64,000 bases of DNA from Devosia sp. Root413D1. Lineage in GTDB: Bacteria; Pseudomonadota; Alphaproteobacteria; Rhizobiales; Devosiaceae. The stretch covers positions 1 to 64,000 of the forward strand of contig NZ_LMEA01000009.1 of NCBI RefSeq assembly GCF_001425235.1. Direction: 5' to 3'. A program made the position numbers and the translations under genes. Under the pieces are notes generated by a model. That model did not search any database. It was not told the origin of the DNA and saw only the letters and a list, made by a program, of their open reading frames with translations. Positions 16,273 through 24,549 of the stretch are shown here, one piece after another (positions within the stretch are counted from its first letter, which is position 1; every line of letters begins with the position of its first letter).

Positions 16273-17030
16273 GCAAACTCGTGGTGGTCACCGGCGGCGC
16301 CAGCGGCATCGGCGAGGCGACGGCACGGCGCTTCGCAGCCGGCGGCTGGGCGGTGGAGATCGCCGACCGCAATGCCGAACGCGGCGAGGCCATCGCGGCG
16401 GAGCTGGGCGCCACCTATACCGGGCTGGATGTCGCCGACGACGACGCGGTGGCGGCCTATGCCACAGACGTGCTGGCGCGCCGCGGCGCGGTCGATGCGG
16501 TGGTCCACTCGGCCGGCGTGCTGCAGAACGCCGTGCGCGTGCTCGAAATGGATATGGCCGAGTATGACCGCATCCACGCCATCAATGTCCGCGGCACCCT
16601 GGTGGTCAACCGGGCCTTCGGCACGGCGATGGCGGCGCGCGGCGCGGGTGTGCTGATCAACATGGGCTCGCTCACCACCTACCGTCCCTCCGGCCAGCCG
16701 GCCTATGCCATGGGCAAGACCTCGATCAAAATGCTGACCGAAATCCTCGCCGCCGAACTGGGCCCCAAAGGTGTGCGGGTCAACGCCGTGGCGCCCGGCT
16801 ACGTGCTGACCCCGGCCATGCAGGCACGCATCGATTCGGGTCAGCGCGACCCGAAACTGATCATCGAAAAAGCCGCCCTCCGCCGCTTCGTACAGCCCGC
16901 CGATGTCGGCGAGGCGATCTGGTTCCTGTGCTCCGACGCCGCCTCGGCGATCACCGGTGTGACCCTGCCGGTGGATGCCGGCTGGCTGGCGACCAGCGCG
17001 TATACGGCTTATGCGGCGGTACCGGAGTAG
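16269..17030 (+). CDS. SDR-family oxidoreductase
   Basis: This 253-aa classical short-chain dehydrogenase has the NAD(P) motif TGGASGIG (8-15). Asp33 at the end of the second strand favours NAD. The catalytic residues are Ser134 (NMGSLTTY), Tyr146 and Lys150 (YAMGK), and the C-terminal GVTLPVDAGW is standard. It is expected to oxidise or reduce a hydroxy/keto intermediate in the pathway of this operon. It is the last gene, followed by a large inverted repeat before the convergent aldehyde dehydrogenase. Confidence 0.9.
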   Translation: MSKLVVVTGGASGIGEATARRFAAGGWAVEIADRNAERGEAIAAELGATYTGLDVADDDAVAAYATDVLARRGAVDAVVHSAGVLQNAVRVLEMDMAEYDRIHAINVRGTLVVNRAFGTAMAARGAGVLINMGSLTTYRPSGQPAYAMGKTSIKMLTEILAAELGPKGVRVNAVAPGYVLTPAMQARIDSGQRDPKLIIEKAALRRFVQPADVGEAIWFLCSDAASAITGVTLPVDAGWLATSAYTAYAAVPE

Positions 17031-17037
17031 GGGGCTC

Positions 17038-17212
17038 ACCCCCACCCTAGCTTTGCCAGGTCGCTTCACTCCCGGCGACGCTACCCTCCCCACAAGGGGG
17101 AGGGAGACCTGACTGCGAGCTCTCGGTTCCATCGTCTCCCTCCCCTTGATGGGGAGGGTAGCGCAGCTGGCCGCGTCAGCGGCTTAGCGAAGCTGGGTGG
17201 GGTGGAGCAGGT
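17038..17212. repeat. Large inverted repeat, family C (TCCCCTTGATGGGGAGG type), at a convergent junction
   Basis: Left and right halves contain CACCCTAGCTTTGCCAGG and its near-complement GCGAAGCTGGGTGG, plus CTACCCTCCCCACAAGGGGG and CTCCCTCCCCTTGATGGGG. The whole could fold into a very long hairpin between the two convergent stop codons. Confidence 0.75.
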
Positions 17213-17221
17213 CGCCCAGGC

Positions 17222-18691
17222 TCACGCATAGTTCACGTAGATCGTCTTCTTCTGGAAATACGCATCCAGCCCATAACGCCCGTCCTCGCCGCCGATGCCG
17301 GAATCGCGGATGCCGGCGTGGTGGGCCTGGACCACGTCGCCGCCCTGCTTGTTGACGTAGATCTCGCCGAATTTCAGCTCGCGGATCAGCCGCATCATGC
17401 GGCGCATGTCCTTGGTGAACACATAGGCCGAGAGGCCATAGCGGCTCTCGTTGGCGAGCCGCAGGCCTTCGTCGAAATCGGTGACGGTCATCACCGGCAC
17501 CACCGGCCCGAACACTTCGTCCTGCATGATCTGCATGGAGTTGTCGTTCACCTTCAGCACCGTCGGATCGTACCAGTGGCCGCGCGAGAACTCGCCCTCG
17601 GTGAGGCGGCGTCCGCCGGTCAGCACTTCGGCGCCGGCGGCCTTGGCCGCCTCCACCATGCGATCGACCTTGTCGAGTTCGGGGCGCGAGAATTTCGGCC
17701 CGACATCGACTAGCGTCGTGGGGTCGCCGACCTTCAGTTGCTTCACCGCGCCGGTGAAACGCTCGAGGAACTCGTCGGCGATCTTTTCGTGCACATACAT
17801 ACGCTCGTTGCAGATGCAGACCTGGCCGCAATTCTCGAAGCGCGACAGCACCGCGGCGCGCACCGCGGCGCCGATATCGGCATCTTCGGCGACGATGAAG
17901 GGCGCCTTGCCGCCGAGCTCGAGCCGAAGGATCTTGAGGTCGTCGGCGGCGTTGCGGAAGATGTCCTTGCCGGCCCGCACCGAGCCGGTGAGGGTAATCA
18001 ACCGGCTCTGCGGGTGGGTCACCAGTGCCCGGCCGACCCCTTCGCCGGTGCCGCTGACCATGTTGATGACCCCCGCCGGAAAGCCGACCTGGTCGGCGAG
18101 CTGGGCGATCTCCAGCGCCGTCGTCGGCGTCCCCTCGTGCGACTTCACCACCACGGTGTTGCCGGCGATCAGCGCCGGCCCGATCTTCCGGCACATCAGC
18201 GCGGCCGGGTAGTTCCAGGCGGTGAGCGCGATCACCACGCCATGCGCCACCTTCTGGATCCAGATCTGCTCGTCCGGATTGTCCGAGGGGATGATGTCGC
18301 CGGTGATGCGTCGGGCTTCCTCCGCGGCATAGCTGAGGTAAAGCGCGGCGCTTTCGATCTCGCCACGCGCTTCCTGCAACGGCTTGCCCTGTTCGGCGAT
18401 CACCATGCGGGCGAGCCGCTCGCGGTTTTCCAGGACGACGCGGGCGAGGTCCTTCAGCAACTGGCCGCGCGACGCCGGCGGCAGCGCTTCCCAGGCGGGC
18501 TGGGCCTGGTAGGCGGCGGTGACCGCACGGTCGGCATCGTCGGCATTGCCGCGCGGCACCGAAGCGATCACCTGGCCGGTGGCCGGGTTCTCCACCTCGA
18601 TCCATTCCTTGAGCGTCGAGTCCACCCACTGTCCGCCGATGAAGTTGCGGTAGCGGTCGGTGCCTTTGACGAGATCTTTCATGCCGGGCAT
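17222..18691 (-). CDS. NAD(P)-dependent aldehyde dehydrogenase, AldA-like
   Basis: This 489-aa enzyme has the Asn of AWNYP (160), the general base Glu258 (LELGGKAPF) and the nucleophile Cys292 (ENCGQVC). The overall order matches the AldA/lactaldehyde-glycolaldehyde dehydrogenase group, which oxidises small hydroxyaldehydes released by aldolases in sugar and sugar-acid catabolism. It lies at the head-proximal side of no other enzyme but 18 bp after the TRAP large permease in the same direction, so it is probably the last gene of the TRAP operon. Its job may be to oxidise the aldehyde formed by the aldolase at 22731 or the lyase at 21719. Confidence 0.88.
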   Translation of the reverse strand: MPGMKDLVKGTDRYRNFIGGQWVDSTLKEWIEVENPATGQVIASVPRGNADDADRAVTAAYQAQPAWEALPPASRGQLLKDLARVVLENRERLARMVIAEQGKPLQEARGEIESAALYLSYAAEEARRITGDIIPSDNPDEQIWIQKVAHGVVIALTAWNYPAALMCRKIGPALIAGNTVVVKSHEGTPTTALEIAQLADQVGFPAGVINMVSGTGEGVGRALVTHPQSRLITLTGSVRAGKDIFRNAADDLKILRLELGGKAPFIVAEDADIGAAVRAAVLSRFENCGQVCICNERMYVHEKIADEFLERFTGAVKQLKVGDPTTLVDVGPKFSRPELDKVDRMVEAAKAAGAEVLTGGRRLTEGEFSRGHWYDPTVLKVNDNSMQIMQDEVFGPVVPVMTVTDFDEGLRLANESRYGLSAYVFTKDMRRMMRLIRELKFGEIYVNKQGGDVVQAHHAGIRDSGIGGEDGRYGLDAYFQKKTIYVNYA

Positions 18692-18709
18692 GGCGGGGTC
18701 CTCAGGTGG

Positions 18710-20020
18710 TCAACGCATAAAATTGCCCTGGACTTTGTAGCCCGCCATTTCGGGCAGCCAGAGCGTGATTTGGGGCACATAGACGAGCACGAAGAGCAGC
18801 CCGATCAGCGCGATCAGAAAGGGCCAGAGCTCCTTGGTGATATCGGCGACCTTGATCCCGGAAACTCCGGCGATCAGGAACACCAGCTCGCCCATTGGTG
18901 GGGTGACGAGGCCGATCATCAGGTTCACCACCGAGACGACGCCGAAATGCACCGGGTCGATACCGAGCGCGATCACTGTCGGCATCAGGATCGGGATGAT
19001 GATCAGCAGCATCAGCAGCGTATCGAGGAAGGCGCCGAGGATCAGGAACAGCAACGTCACCACGAACATGAACAGCACCGGGCTGAGTTCGAGGCTGATC
19101 ATCCACTGGCCCATCGCCTCGGGGATCTGCTCGGCCGCCACCACCCAGTTCATCACCAGCGCGCCGGCAATGGTGATGGCGACAATGGCGGTGGCCTTCG
19201 ATGAATCGACCAGCACCCGGTAGAAGGCTTTGAGAGTCAGCGAGCGATAGAGGAAGGCGGCGAGCAGCAGGGCGCAGAACGCCGCTACGGCAGCGGCCTC
19301 GGTGGGGGTGACGGCGCCCGAATAGATGCCGCCGAGCAGGATCACCGGCAGGAACAGCACCGGGATGGCGTGAAACACCGTGCGCGCCGCCTCGCGGAGC
19401 TTTGGCGCCGGTTCGACCGGAAAATCCTTATAGCGCGCCATCACCGTGACGATCGCCGATTGCGCCCCGGCCAGCAGCAGCCCGGGAATGACCCCGCCCA
19501 TGAACAGGTAGCCGATCGAGGTGTTGGCGACGACGCCGTAAAGCACCATCGGAATCGAGGGCGGGATGATCGGCCCGATGATCGCCGAGGTGGAACTCAG
19601 CGCCGCGGCAAAACCTGGGCTATAGCCGGCCTTCACCATGGCATCGACCTCGAGCTTGCCGGGGCCGGCGGCGTCAGCCAGCGCCGAGCCGCTCATCCCC
19701 GAAAAGATCACCGAGGCGAGAATGTTCACATGCGCCAGCCCGCCCTTGAAGCGGCCGACCAGCATATTGGCGACGCCATACATCCGCTCGGTGAGGCCGC
19801 CGGCATTCATGATCTCGGCGGCAAAGATGAACAGCGGCACCGAGAGCAGCACGAAGCTGCCATAGAGGCCGTTGAGGCTCTGGGTGGCGACCAGCGCGAT
19901 ATCCTGCTGGGTCAGCAGCAGGTAGACGATGCCGCTCGCCAGCATGGCATAGCCGATCGGCATGCCGAGGAACGACCACAGGAAGAACAAGGCGAACATC
20001 GCCCAGGCGGAAAAGCTCAT
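18710..20020 (-). CDS. dctM: TRAP transporter large permease (DctM family)
   Basis: This 436-aa polytopic protein has about a dozen hydrophobic segments and typical DctM sequences: GYAMLASGIVYLL, MSGSALADAAGPGKLEVDAM, SSTSAIIGPIIPPSIPMVLYG, and a C-terminal VTPPMGELVFLIAGVSG. It is the ion-coupled membrane subunit that moves the substrate delivered by the binding protein. It lies 31 bp after the small permease. TRAP systems carry carboxylates including sugar acids, fitting the enzymes around it. Confidence 0.94.
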   Translation of the reverse strand: MSFSAWAMFALFFLWSFLGMPIGYAMLASGIVYLLLTQQDIALVATQSLNGLYGSFVLLSVPLFIFAAEIMNAGGLTERMYGVANMLVGRFKGGLAHVNILASVIFSGMSGSALADAAGPGKLEVDAMVKAGYSPGFAAALSSTSAIIGPIIPPSIPMVLYGVVANTSIGYLFMGGVIPGLLLAGAQSAIVTVMARYKDFPVEPAPKLREAARTVFHAIPVLFLPVILLGGIYSGAVTPTEAAAVAAFCALLLAAFLYRSLTLKAFYRVLVDSSKATAIVAITIAGALVMNWVVAAEQIPEAMGQWMISLELSPVLFMFVVTLLFLILGAFLDTLLMLLIIIPILMPTVIALGIDPVHFGVVSVVNLMIGLVTPPMGELVFLIAGVSGIKVADITKELWPFLIALIGLLFVLVYVPQITLWLPEMAGYKVQGNFMR

Positions 20021-20051
20021 GACGCTGGGGTTCTTTGGTGTCGCATCTCAG

Positions 20052-20534
20052 TCAAAGCGATTTCTGCCACTCGGCGCTCAATAGCCGCCGGATCCGGATC
20101 GCCGCGCCGACCACCACCGCAATGAGGAAGATGGCAAAGCACGAATAGACCAGGTCCATCCGCACATGCAGCAGCATCGTGCTGCGCTTGCCGAGGAATA
20201 GGATGTAGTCGATGACGCCCGGTAGCGCCGCGAGGAAGGCGAGGCCGAGGCAGGCGGTGTTGAAGATGGCAAGCCAGCGCCGCGGCCCCGGCTTGAACCA
20301 GTTGTAGATCACGTCGAAGACGATCTGCCGCCGCTCCGGCACCAGGATCCCGCAGCTCCAGAACACCACCCAGACATAGGCGATGGCGCAGAGCTCCAGC
20401 GTCCAGGCCACCGGCGCGTTGAAGATGTAACGCGAGGCGACCTGGACGATGAAGGCGAAGAACATGACGGCAAAACTCAGTGCCGCCACGCCCTCGGCCA
20501 CCTGCGTCCACAGGTTGCGGAGCCGGTTGGGCAC
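20052..20534 (-). CDS. dctQ: TRAP transporter small permease (DctQ family)
   Basis: This 160-aa protein has four hydrophobic segments (about 20-40, 55-72, 90-115, 128-150) with the loop APVAWTLELCAIAYVWVVFW, as usual for DctQ subunits. It pairs with DctM in the membrane and starts 3 bp after the binding-protein stop codon, so the three TRAP genes are cotranscribed in the order P-Q-M. Confidence 0.9.
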   Translation of the reverse strand: MPNRLRNLWTQVAEGVAALSFAVMFFAFIVQVASRYIFNAPVAWTLELCAIAYVWVVFWSCGILVPERRQIVFDVIYNWFKPGPRRWLAIFNTACLGLAFLAALPGVIDYILFLGKRSTMLLHVRMDLVYSCFAIFLIAVVVGAAIRIRRLLSAEWQKSL

Positions 20535-20537
20535 GGA

Positions 20538-21554
20538 TCAGGCGCCGGCGGCGTTGATGCGGTCGAGCAGCCCGGCCGGCCAGGTCTTGGCGAACTCGCT
20601 CTCGAGGAACTTCTTCTGCACCTGGTCGCGGAACGAGGCGACATCCGGGGTGACCACCGTCAGGCCCTGGCCTTCGAGGAACTTCACCGCATCGGCTTCG
20701 GCCGCCAGCACGGCATCATCGTTGAACGCCTTGGCTGCGGCCTCGGCGGCTTCGATGGCCTTCTTCTCGGTATCGCTGAGCCCGTCCCAATAGGGCTTGG
20801 CCACGGCAAAGAAGGTGTTGGAGACCATGTGGTCGGTCAGCACCACCTCCTTGGTCACTTCATAGAACTTGTTGGCGATCACGTCGGCCAGGGGGTTCTC
20901 GAAGCCGTCGATGGTGCCGGTCTGCAGCGCCAGGTAGATTTCCTCGAAGGCCAGCGGTGTGGCGTTGCCACCGAGCGCGTTGCCGAGGAACTGCCAGGTT
21001 TCGGAGCCGGGCATGCGCAGCTTCAGCCCGGCGAGATCGGCCGGGGTCTTCACCTCGCGCGGCTTCACCAGCACCAGCTGGCGCGAGCCCAGATACTGGC
21101 TGCGGACGATCTCGAGCCCGAGATCGGCGCCGACCTTGGCCTTGTACTCGGCCCCGACTTCGCCGTCATACACCGCGTCCAGATGCTTGGCGTCGCGCAT
21201 CAGGTAGCCATTGGTGAAGATCGAATATTCGGGGATCAGCGCCGCCACATCCTGTGGCGAGATCATCGCCACTTCGAGATTGCCCCGCTGCATCGCCTCG
21301 ATCTCGGTGCCCTGCGCGAACAGCGTGCCGTTATAGTGGATCTGCACATCGAAGCCGCCGGGCAGCGCCTTTTCGAGTTCGTCCTTGAACACCACCAGCG
21401 CCTTGGACTGGATCTCGTTCTCGGCGCCCGGGGTGGAAATGCGGAGCGCCTTGGCCTCAGCCAATGCCGGGCCGGCCATGGCGATGGAAACGACGAGAAG
21501 TGCGGCGCCCGATATCAGCGTGCGGCGCCCGAATTTCGGAACGTTGAACGTCAT
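20538..21554 (-). CDS. dctP: TRAP transporter periplasmic binding protein (DctP family)
   Basis: This 338-aa protein has a signal peptide (GRRTLISGAALLVVSIAMAG, cleavage after PALA at about 32). DctP signatures follow: IHYNGTLFAQGTEIEAM, LAGLKLRMPGS with the Arg that usually binds the ligand carboxylate, and QTGTIDGFENP. It captures a carboxylate ligand and delivers it to DctQM. The ATG at 21554 is preferred over an upstream frame because AGGGAGA lies 7 bp before it on the coding strand. The motif at 21650-21663 is 96 bp upstream. Confidence 0.92.
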   Translation of the reverse strand: MTFNVPKFGRRTLISGAALLVVSIAMAGPALAEAKALRISTPGAENEIQSKALVVFKDELEKALPGGFDVQIHYNGTLFAQGTEIEAMQRGNLEVAMISPQDVAALIPEYSIFTNGYLMRDAKHLDAVYDGEVGAEYKAKVGADLGLEIVRSQYLGSRQLVLVKPREVKTPADLAGLKLRMPGSETWQFLGNALGGNATPLAFEEIYLALQTGTIDGFENPLADVIANKFYEVTKEVVLTDHMVSNTFFAVAKPYWDGLSDTEKKAIEAAEAAAKAFNDDAVLAAEADAVKFLEGQGLTVVTPDVASFRDQVQKKFLESEFAKTWPAGLLDRINAAGA

Positions 21555-21649
21555 GATTGTTCTCCCTGCATGGAGCCGCACGCCGAAGCGCCCTCTGCGG
21601 CTCCTTTCGCAGTTTCGATGCTTCAACAGGGCGGGGGATGCGTCAAGCA

Positions 21650-21663
21650 CAATGTTGACAATC
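21650..21663 (-). promoter_or_regulatory. Operator-like site C (CAATGTTGACAATC) in a divergent promoter region
   Basis: It matches GATTGCTGACAATC at 11 of 14 positions. It lies between dctP (minus) and the lyase gene (plus), so a single site could control both. Confidence 0.5.
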
Positions 21664-21718
21664 GGCAATTAATCTTGATGATGACGAGCATCCTGAAGCT
21701 GGCCATTCGAGCCACGAA

Positions 21719-22717
21719 ATGCAGTTATCTCAAGAGGTTAGAGTGGATGGTCTGCCCAAGACCCGGTGCCTTGCGGTCGCCATAGCGACCCCTCTGACCA
21801 GGGATTTTCACCCCGATTTGCCGCGTCTGGTCGCCCGCATGGGGGCGCTGCTGGCGGCTGGCTGCGACGGCATCACGCTGTTCGGCACCACCGGCGAAGG
21901 CGCCGAGTTCTCTCTCGAGGACCGCACGCAAACGCTCGAGGCGGTGATCGCCGCCGGCATTCCCGCCGGCCGGCTGGTGGTCTCGATCGGCGCGCTGTCG
22001 CTCCCCGATGTGGTGGCGCTGGCGAGCCATGCCACCCGGCAGGGGGTGCACGGCGTGCTGCTGATGCCGCCCTGCGTCTATCGCGGCGGCATCACCGAGG
22101 ACGCGACGTTCCGCTATTTCGCTGCGGTGATCGACCGGGTAGCGCTCTCGGCGCTGCGGCTCTATCTCTACCACTTCCCCGATATCTGCGGCGTGCCGAT
22201 CACCCCGCAAGTGGTGCGCCGGCTCGACGAGCGCTATCCGGGGATGATCGCCGGTGTGAAGGATTCCGGCGGCGACCTCGATTTCACCATGGACCTGGTG
22301 CGCCGCTTCTCGCACCTGTCGATCTTCACCGGCAGCGAGATCCACCTGCCCGAACTGATCGCGGCGGGCGCGCGGGGCACCGTTTGCGGCCTCGCCAATG
22401 TCATGCCGCGCCTGATGCGCGGCATGATGGACGAGCCGACGGCGTTCGATCGCCGGGCCCTGCTGCCGCTGCTCTTTGCCGGCGACGCCATCCTGTCGCG
22501 CCGGCCGTTCATTCCGTCAGCCAAGGCGGTGGTGGCCGATTGGCTCGACGATGCCGAGTGGCGCAGGGTGATCCCGCCAATGCCGGATATCGCCATCCTG
22601 GAACGCCAGCACATCGTCGCCGATTTCCGCGCCTGGGATGCCGGCCTGCCCGAGCCGTGGCGCAGCATCGCCGCGGTGCCGGCGACCACTAATGTCGTCG
22701 ACCTCAAGCGCGCCTGA
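21719..22717 (+). CDS. DHDPS/NAL-family lyase or aldolase
   Basis: This 332-aa (beta/alpha)8 enzyme belongs to the dihydrodipicolinate synthase superfamily. It has the TTGEGAEF motif (57-64), the catalytic Tyr151 (LYLYHFP) and the Schiff-base Lys181 (IAGVKDSGGD). Superfamily members cleave or dehydrate 2-keto acids such as 2-keto-3-deoxygluconate and sialic acid. Located beside a TRAP transporter and a class II aldolase, cleavage or dehydration of a keto-deoxy sugar acid is more likely than lysine synthesis. The ATG at 21719 has a poor ribosome site. A GTG at 21743 preceded by AAGAGG is an alternative start. Confidence 0.85.
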   Translation: MQLSQEVRVDGLPKTRCLAVAIATPLTRDFHPDLPRLVARMGALLAAGCDGITLFGTTGEGAEFSLEDRTQTLEAVIAAGIPAGRLVVSIGALSLPDVVALASHATRQGVHGVLLMPPCVYRGGITEDATFRYFAAVIDRVALSALRLYLYHFPDICGVPITPQVVRRLDERYPGMIAGVKDSGGDLDFTMDLVRRFSHLSIFTGSEIHLPELIAAGARGTVCGLANVMPRLMRGMMDEPTAFDRRALLPLLFAGDAILSRRPFIPSAKAVVADWLDDAEWRRVIPPMPDIAILERQHIVADFRAWDAGLPEPWRSIAAVPATTNVVDLKRA

Positions 22718-22730
22718 CAGGAGAGTCCAT

Positions 22731-23534
22731 TTGGCCCACTCGCTCGACGGCAAGCCGCAACTTGCCACTGCTGCCGTGCTGCGCAGCAACGCGCCCGATC
22801 TCCACAGTCCGGCCGTGCGCGAAGCACGGGTCGATCTTGCCGCCTGCTTCCGCATGGCGGCGCGGCTGGGCATGCATGAGGGGATCTGCAACCACTTCTC
22901 GGCGGTGGTGCCGGGCCATGACGAGCTGTTCCTCGTCAACCCCTATGGCCGCGCCTTCGCCGAGGTGACGGCCTCGTCGCTGCTGATCTGCGATTATCTG
23001 GGCAATGTCATCGACGGCGATGGGGTGCCCGAGGCGACGGCCTTCTATATCCACGCCCAGGTGCATCGCCGGCTGCCGCGCGCCCGCGCCGCGTTCCACA
23101 CCCACATGCCCTATGCCACGGCCTTGTCGATGACCGAAGGCGACCCGCTTATCTTTGCCGGCCAGACGGCGCTGAAGTTCTATGGCCGCACCGCGGTCGA
23201 CCGCGACTATAACGGCCTGGCGCTCGACGAGCGCGAAGGCGAACGCATCGCCGCCGCCATCGGCGACGCCGATATCGTGTTCATGAAGCACCATGGCGTC
23301 ATGGTCTGCGGCAGGACCATCGCCGAGGCTTGGGACGATCTCTATTACCTCGAGCGGGCCTCAGAAGTGCAGTTGCTCGCCATGTCGACCGGCCGCGAGA
23401 TCAAGCCGGTATCCCCGGAAATCGCCGAGGCAGCAGCGCGGCAGATGCGCGACGGCGACGCCGAATCCGGCCGCCTGCATCTCGAGAGCATCAAGCGGCA
23501 GTTGGACAGCAGCGAGCCGGAGTATCGGCACTGA
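22731..23534 (+). CDS. Class II aldolase/adducin-family protein
   Basis: This 267-aa protein carries the zinc-binding histidines of class II aldolases in FHTHMPYATAL (His-x-His) and MKHHGVMVCG, and a conserved NHFSAVVPG near the N-terminus. Relatives include L-fuculose-phosphate aldolase and 3-oxo-tetronate 4-phosphate decarboxylase, so the reaction may be retro-aldol cleavage or decarboxylation. A TTG at 22731, five bases after AGGAGAG (22719-22725), is chosen as the start, and an in-frame upstream extension overlaps the previous gene. It follows the lyase by 13 bp in the same operon. Confidence 0.85.
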   Translation: MAHSLDGKPQLATAAVLRSNAPDLHSPAVREARVDLAACFRMAARLGMHEGICNHFSAVVPGHDELFLVNPYGRAFAEVTASSLLICDYLGNVIDGDGVPEATAFYIHAQVHRRLPRARAAFHTHMPYATALSMTEGDPLIFAGQTALKFYGRTAVDRDYNGLALDEREGERIAAAIGDADIVFMKHHGVMVCGRTIAEAWDDLYYLERASEVQLLAMSTGREIKPVSPEIAEAAARQMRDGDAESGRLHLESIKRQLDSSEPEYRH

Positions 23535-23549
23535 GGGTGGGGCTGGGCC

Positions 23550-23766
23550 GACACCGCTCCTCGCTTCGCTCATAGCGCGCTACGCTTCGCTCCGCGTACC
23601 CCTCATCCGGCGCTGCGCGCCACCTTCTCCCTCAAGGGGAGAAGGGAGTCCCGACTGAGATGCCTGAGGTGGTCGTCCTTCTCCCCTTGAGGGAGAAGGT
23701 GCCCGAAGGGCGGATGAGGGGTACGCGATTCGAAAGCATCGCCGATCCGAGCGGAGCGAGGAGCGA
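23550..23766. repeat. Large inverted repeat, family C (TCTCCCTCAAGGGGAGAAGG type), at a convergent junction
   Basis: CGTACCCCTCATCCGGCGCT and GGCGGATGAGGGGTACGC, plus TTCTCCCTCAAGGGGAGAAG and CTTCTCCCCTTGAGGGAGAA, are complementary halves. It fills the whole gap between the aldolase and the convergent GntR gene. Confidence 0.8.
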
Positions 23767-24405
23767 TTACCCCTCCGCGTGCAACATCCGCCCCGCATCC
23801 TCGATATGCTTCCGCAGCAACCCCACCGCCTTCGCCACATCGCGCCTGCGGCAGGCATCGAGGATCAGCTTGTGCTCCCGATGCGCATCGGCGCGGCCAT
23901 TGGTGGCCATCACCTGCATGCGGATATAGCGGCCGATGGTTTCGTGGGTACGGCGCAGCAGCTTCAGCATGCCGGGCCGGCCCGCCGGGGCGTAGAGCAC
24001 CTCGTGCAGCCGCCAGTTGGCGTCGCCCCAGCCGTCGAGGCTGATATCGGCCATTTCCGAGATGATGGAGGTGGCCTTGTTGAGGTCGGCCTCGGTCATC
24101 TCGGGGATAGCAAGCGCGATGAGGTGCGGTTCGACCAATAGCCGCAGCTCGAACAGTTCGGCGATTTCGGCACGCGAGATCGGGGAAACCTGGGCGCCCT
24201 TCTGCGGCGTCAGCACCACCAGCCCCTCGGCCTCGAGCTGGCCGAGCGCCTCGCGCACCGGGCTGCGGCTGACGCCGAGTTCCGCCGCGATCTGCTCCTG
24301 CTGCAGCTTCACCCCTTGCGGGTAGTGGCCGGCGAGGATGCGGCGGCGCAGTTCCTGCGCCACCTGGATGCTGATGGTCGTCTTGTCGAGCAGGCCTGTC
24401 GCCAT
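23767..24405 (-). CDS. GntR-family regulator (FCD type), local
   Basis: This 212-aa protein has an N-terminal winged helix (residues 10-72) with AAELGVSRSPVREALGQLEAE. The C-terminal FCD domain has helices including ELFELRLLVEPHLIALAI and metal-site-type residues in DANWRLHEVLY and AHREHKLILDACRRRD (His). It is transcribed divergently from the DHDPS-family gene at 24550, with a perfect TGTATACA-centred palindrome between them. That suggests a dedicated repressor of this gene and itself. It is distinct from the GntR at 9476, whose sites look different. Confidence 0.9.
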   Translation of the reverse strand: MATGLLDKTTISIQVAQELRRRILAGHYPQGVKLQQEQIAAELGVSRSPVREALGQLEAEGLVVLTPQKGAQVSPISRAEIAELFELRLLVEPHLIALAIPEMTEADLNKATSIISEMADISLDGWGDANWRLHEVLYAPAGRPGMLKLLRRTHETIGRYIRMQVMATNGRADAHREHKLILDACRRRDVAKAVGLLRKHIEDAGRMLHAEG

Positions 24406-24483
24406 GTCCCGTCTCTCCAGCTGGCCCTCAGGGCCTCAATCGCTGTTACAGAGCCTTGCCCCGCCTTGCAACGTCGAAATGAG

Positions 24484-24497
24484 GAATGTATACATTC
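24484..24497. promoter_or_regulatory. GntR-type operator, perfect palindrome GAATGTATACATTC
   Basis: A 14-bp perfect palindrome lies between the divergent GntR and DHDPS-family genes. TGTATACA cores are typical of FCD GntR sites. Confidence 0.75.
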
Positions 24498-24549
24498 GAC
24501 ATACGGCGGACCACAGGTCCGGCATTCCCAAGACAAGTTGAGGCGAGAG

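Noticed and set aside
17738-19204. Long plus-strand open frame (488 codons) across the aldehyde dehydrogenase and TRAP permease genes
   Set aside because: It is antisense to two well-supported genes, is extremely rich in His, Asp, Arg and Gly, and has no start signal. It is a G+C-driven shadow frame.
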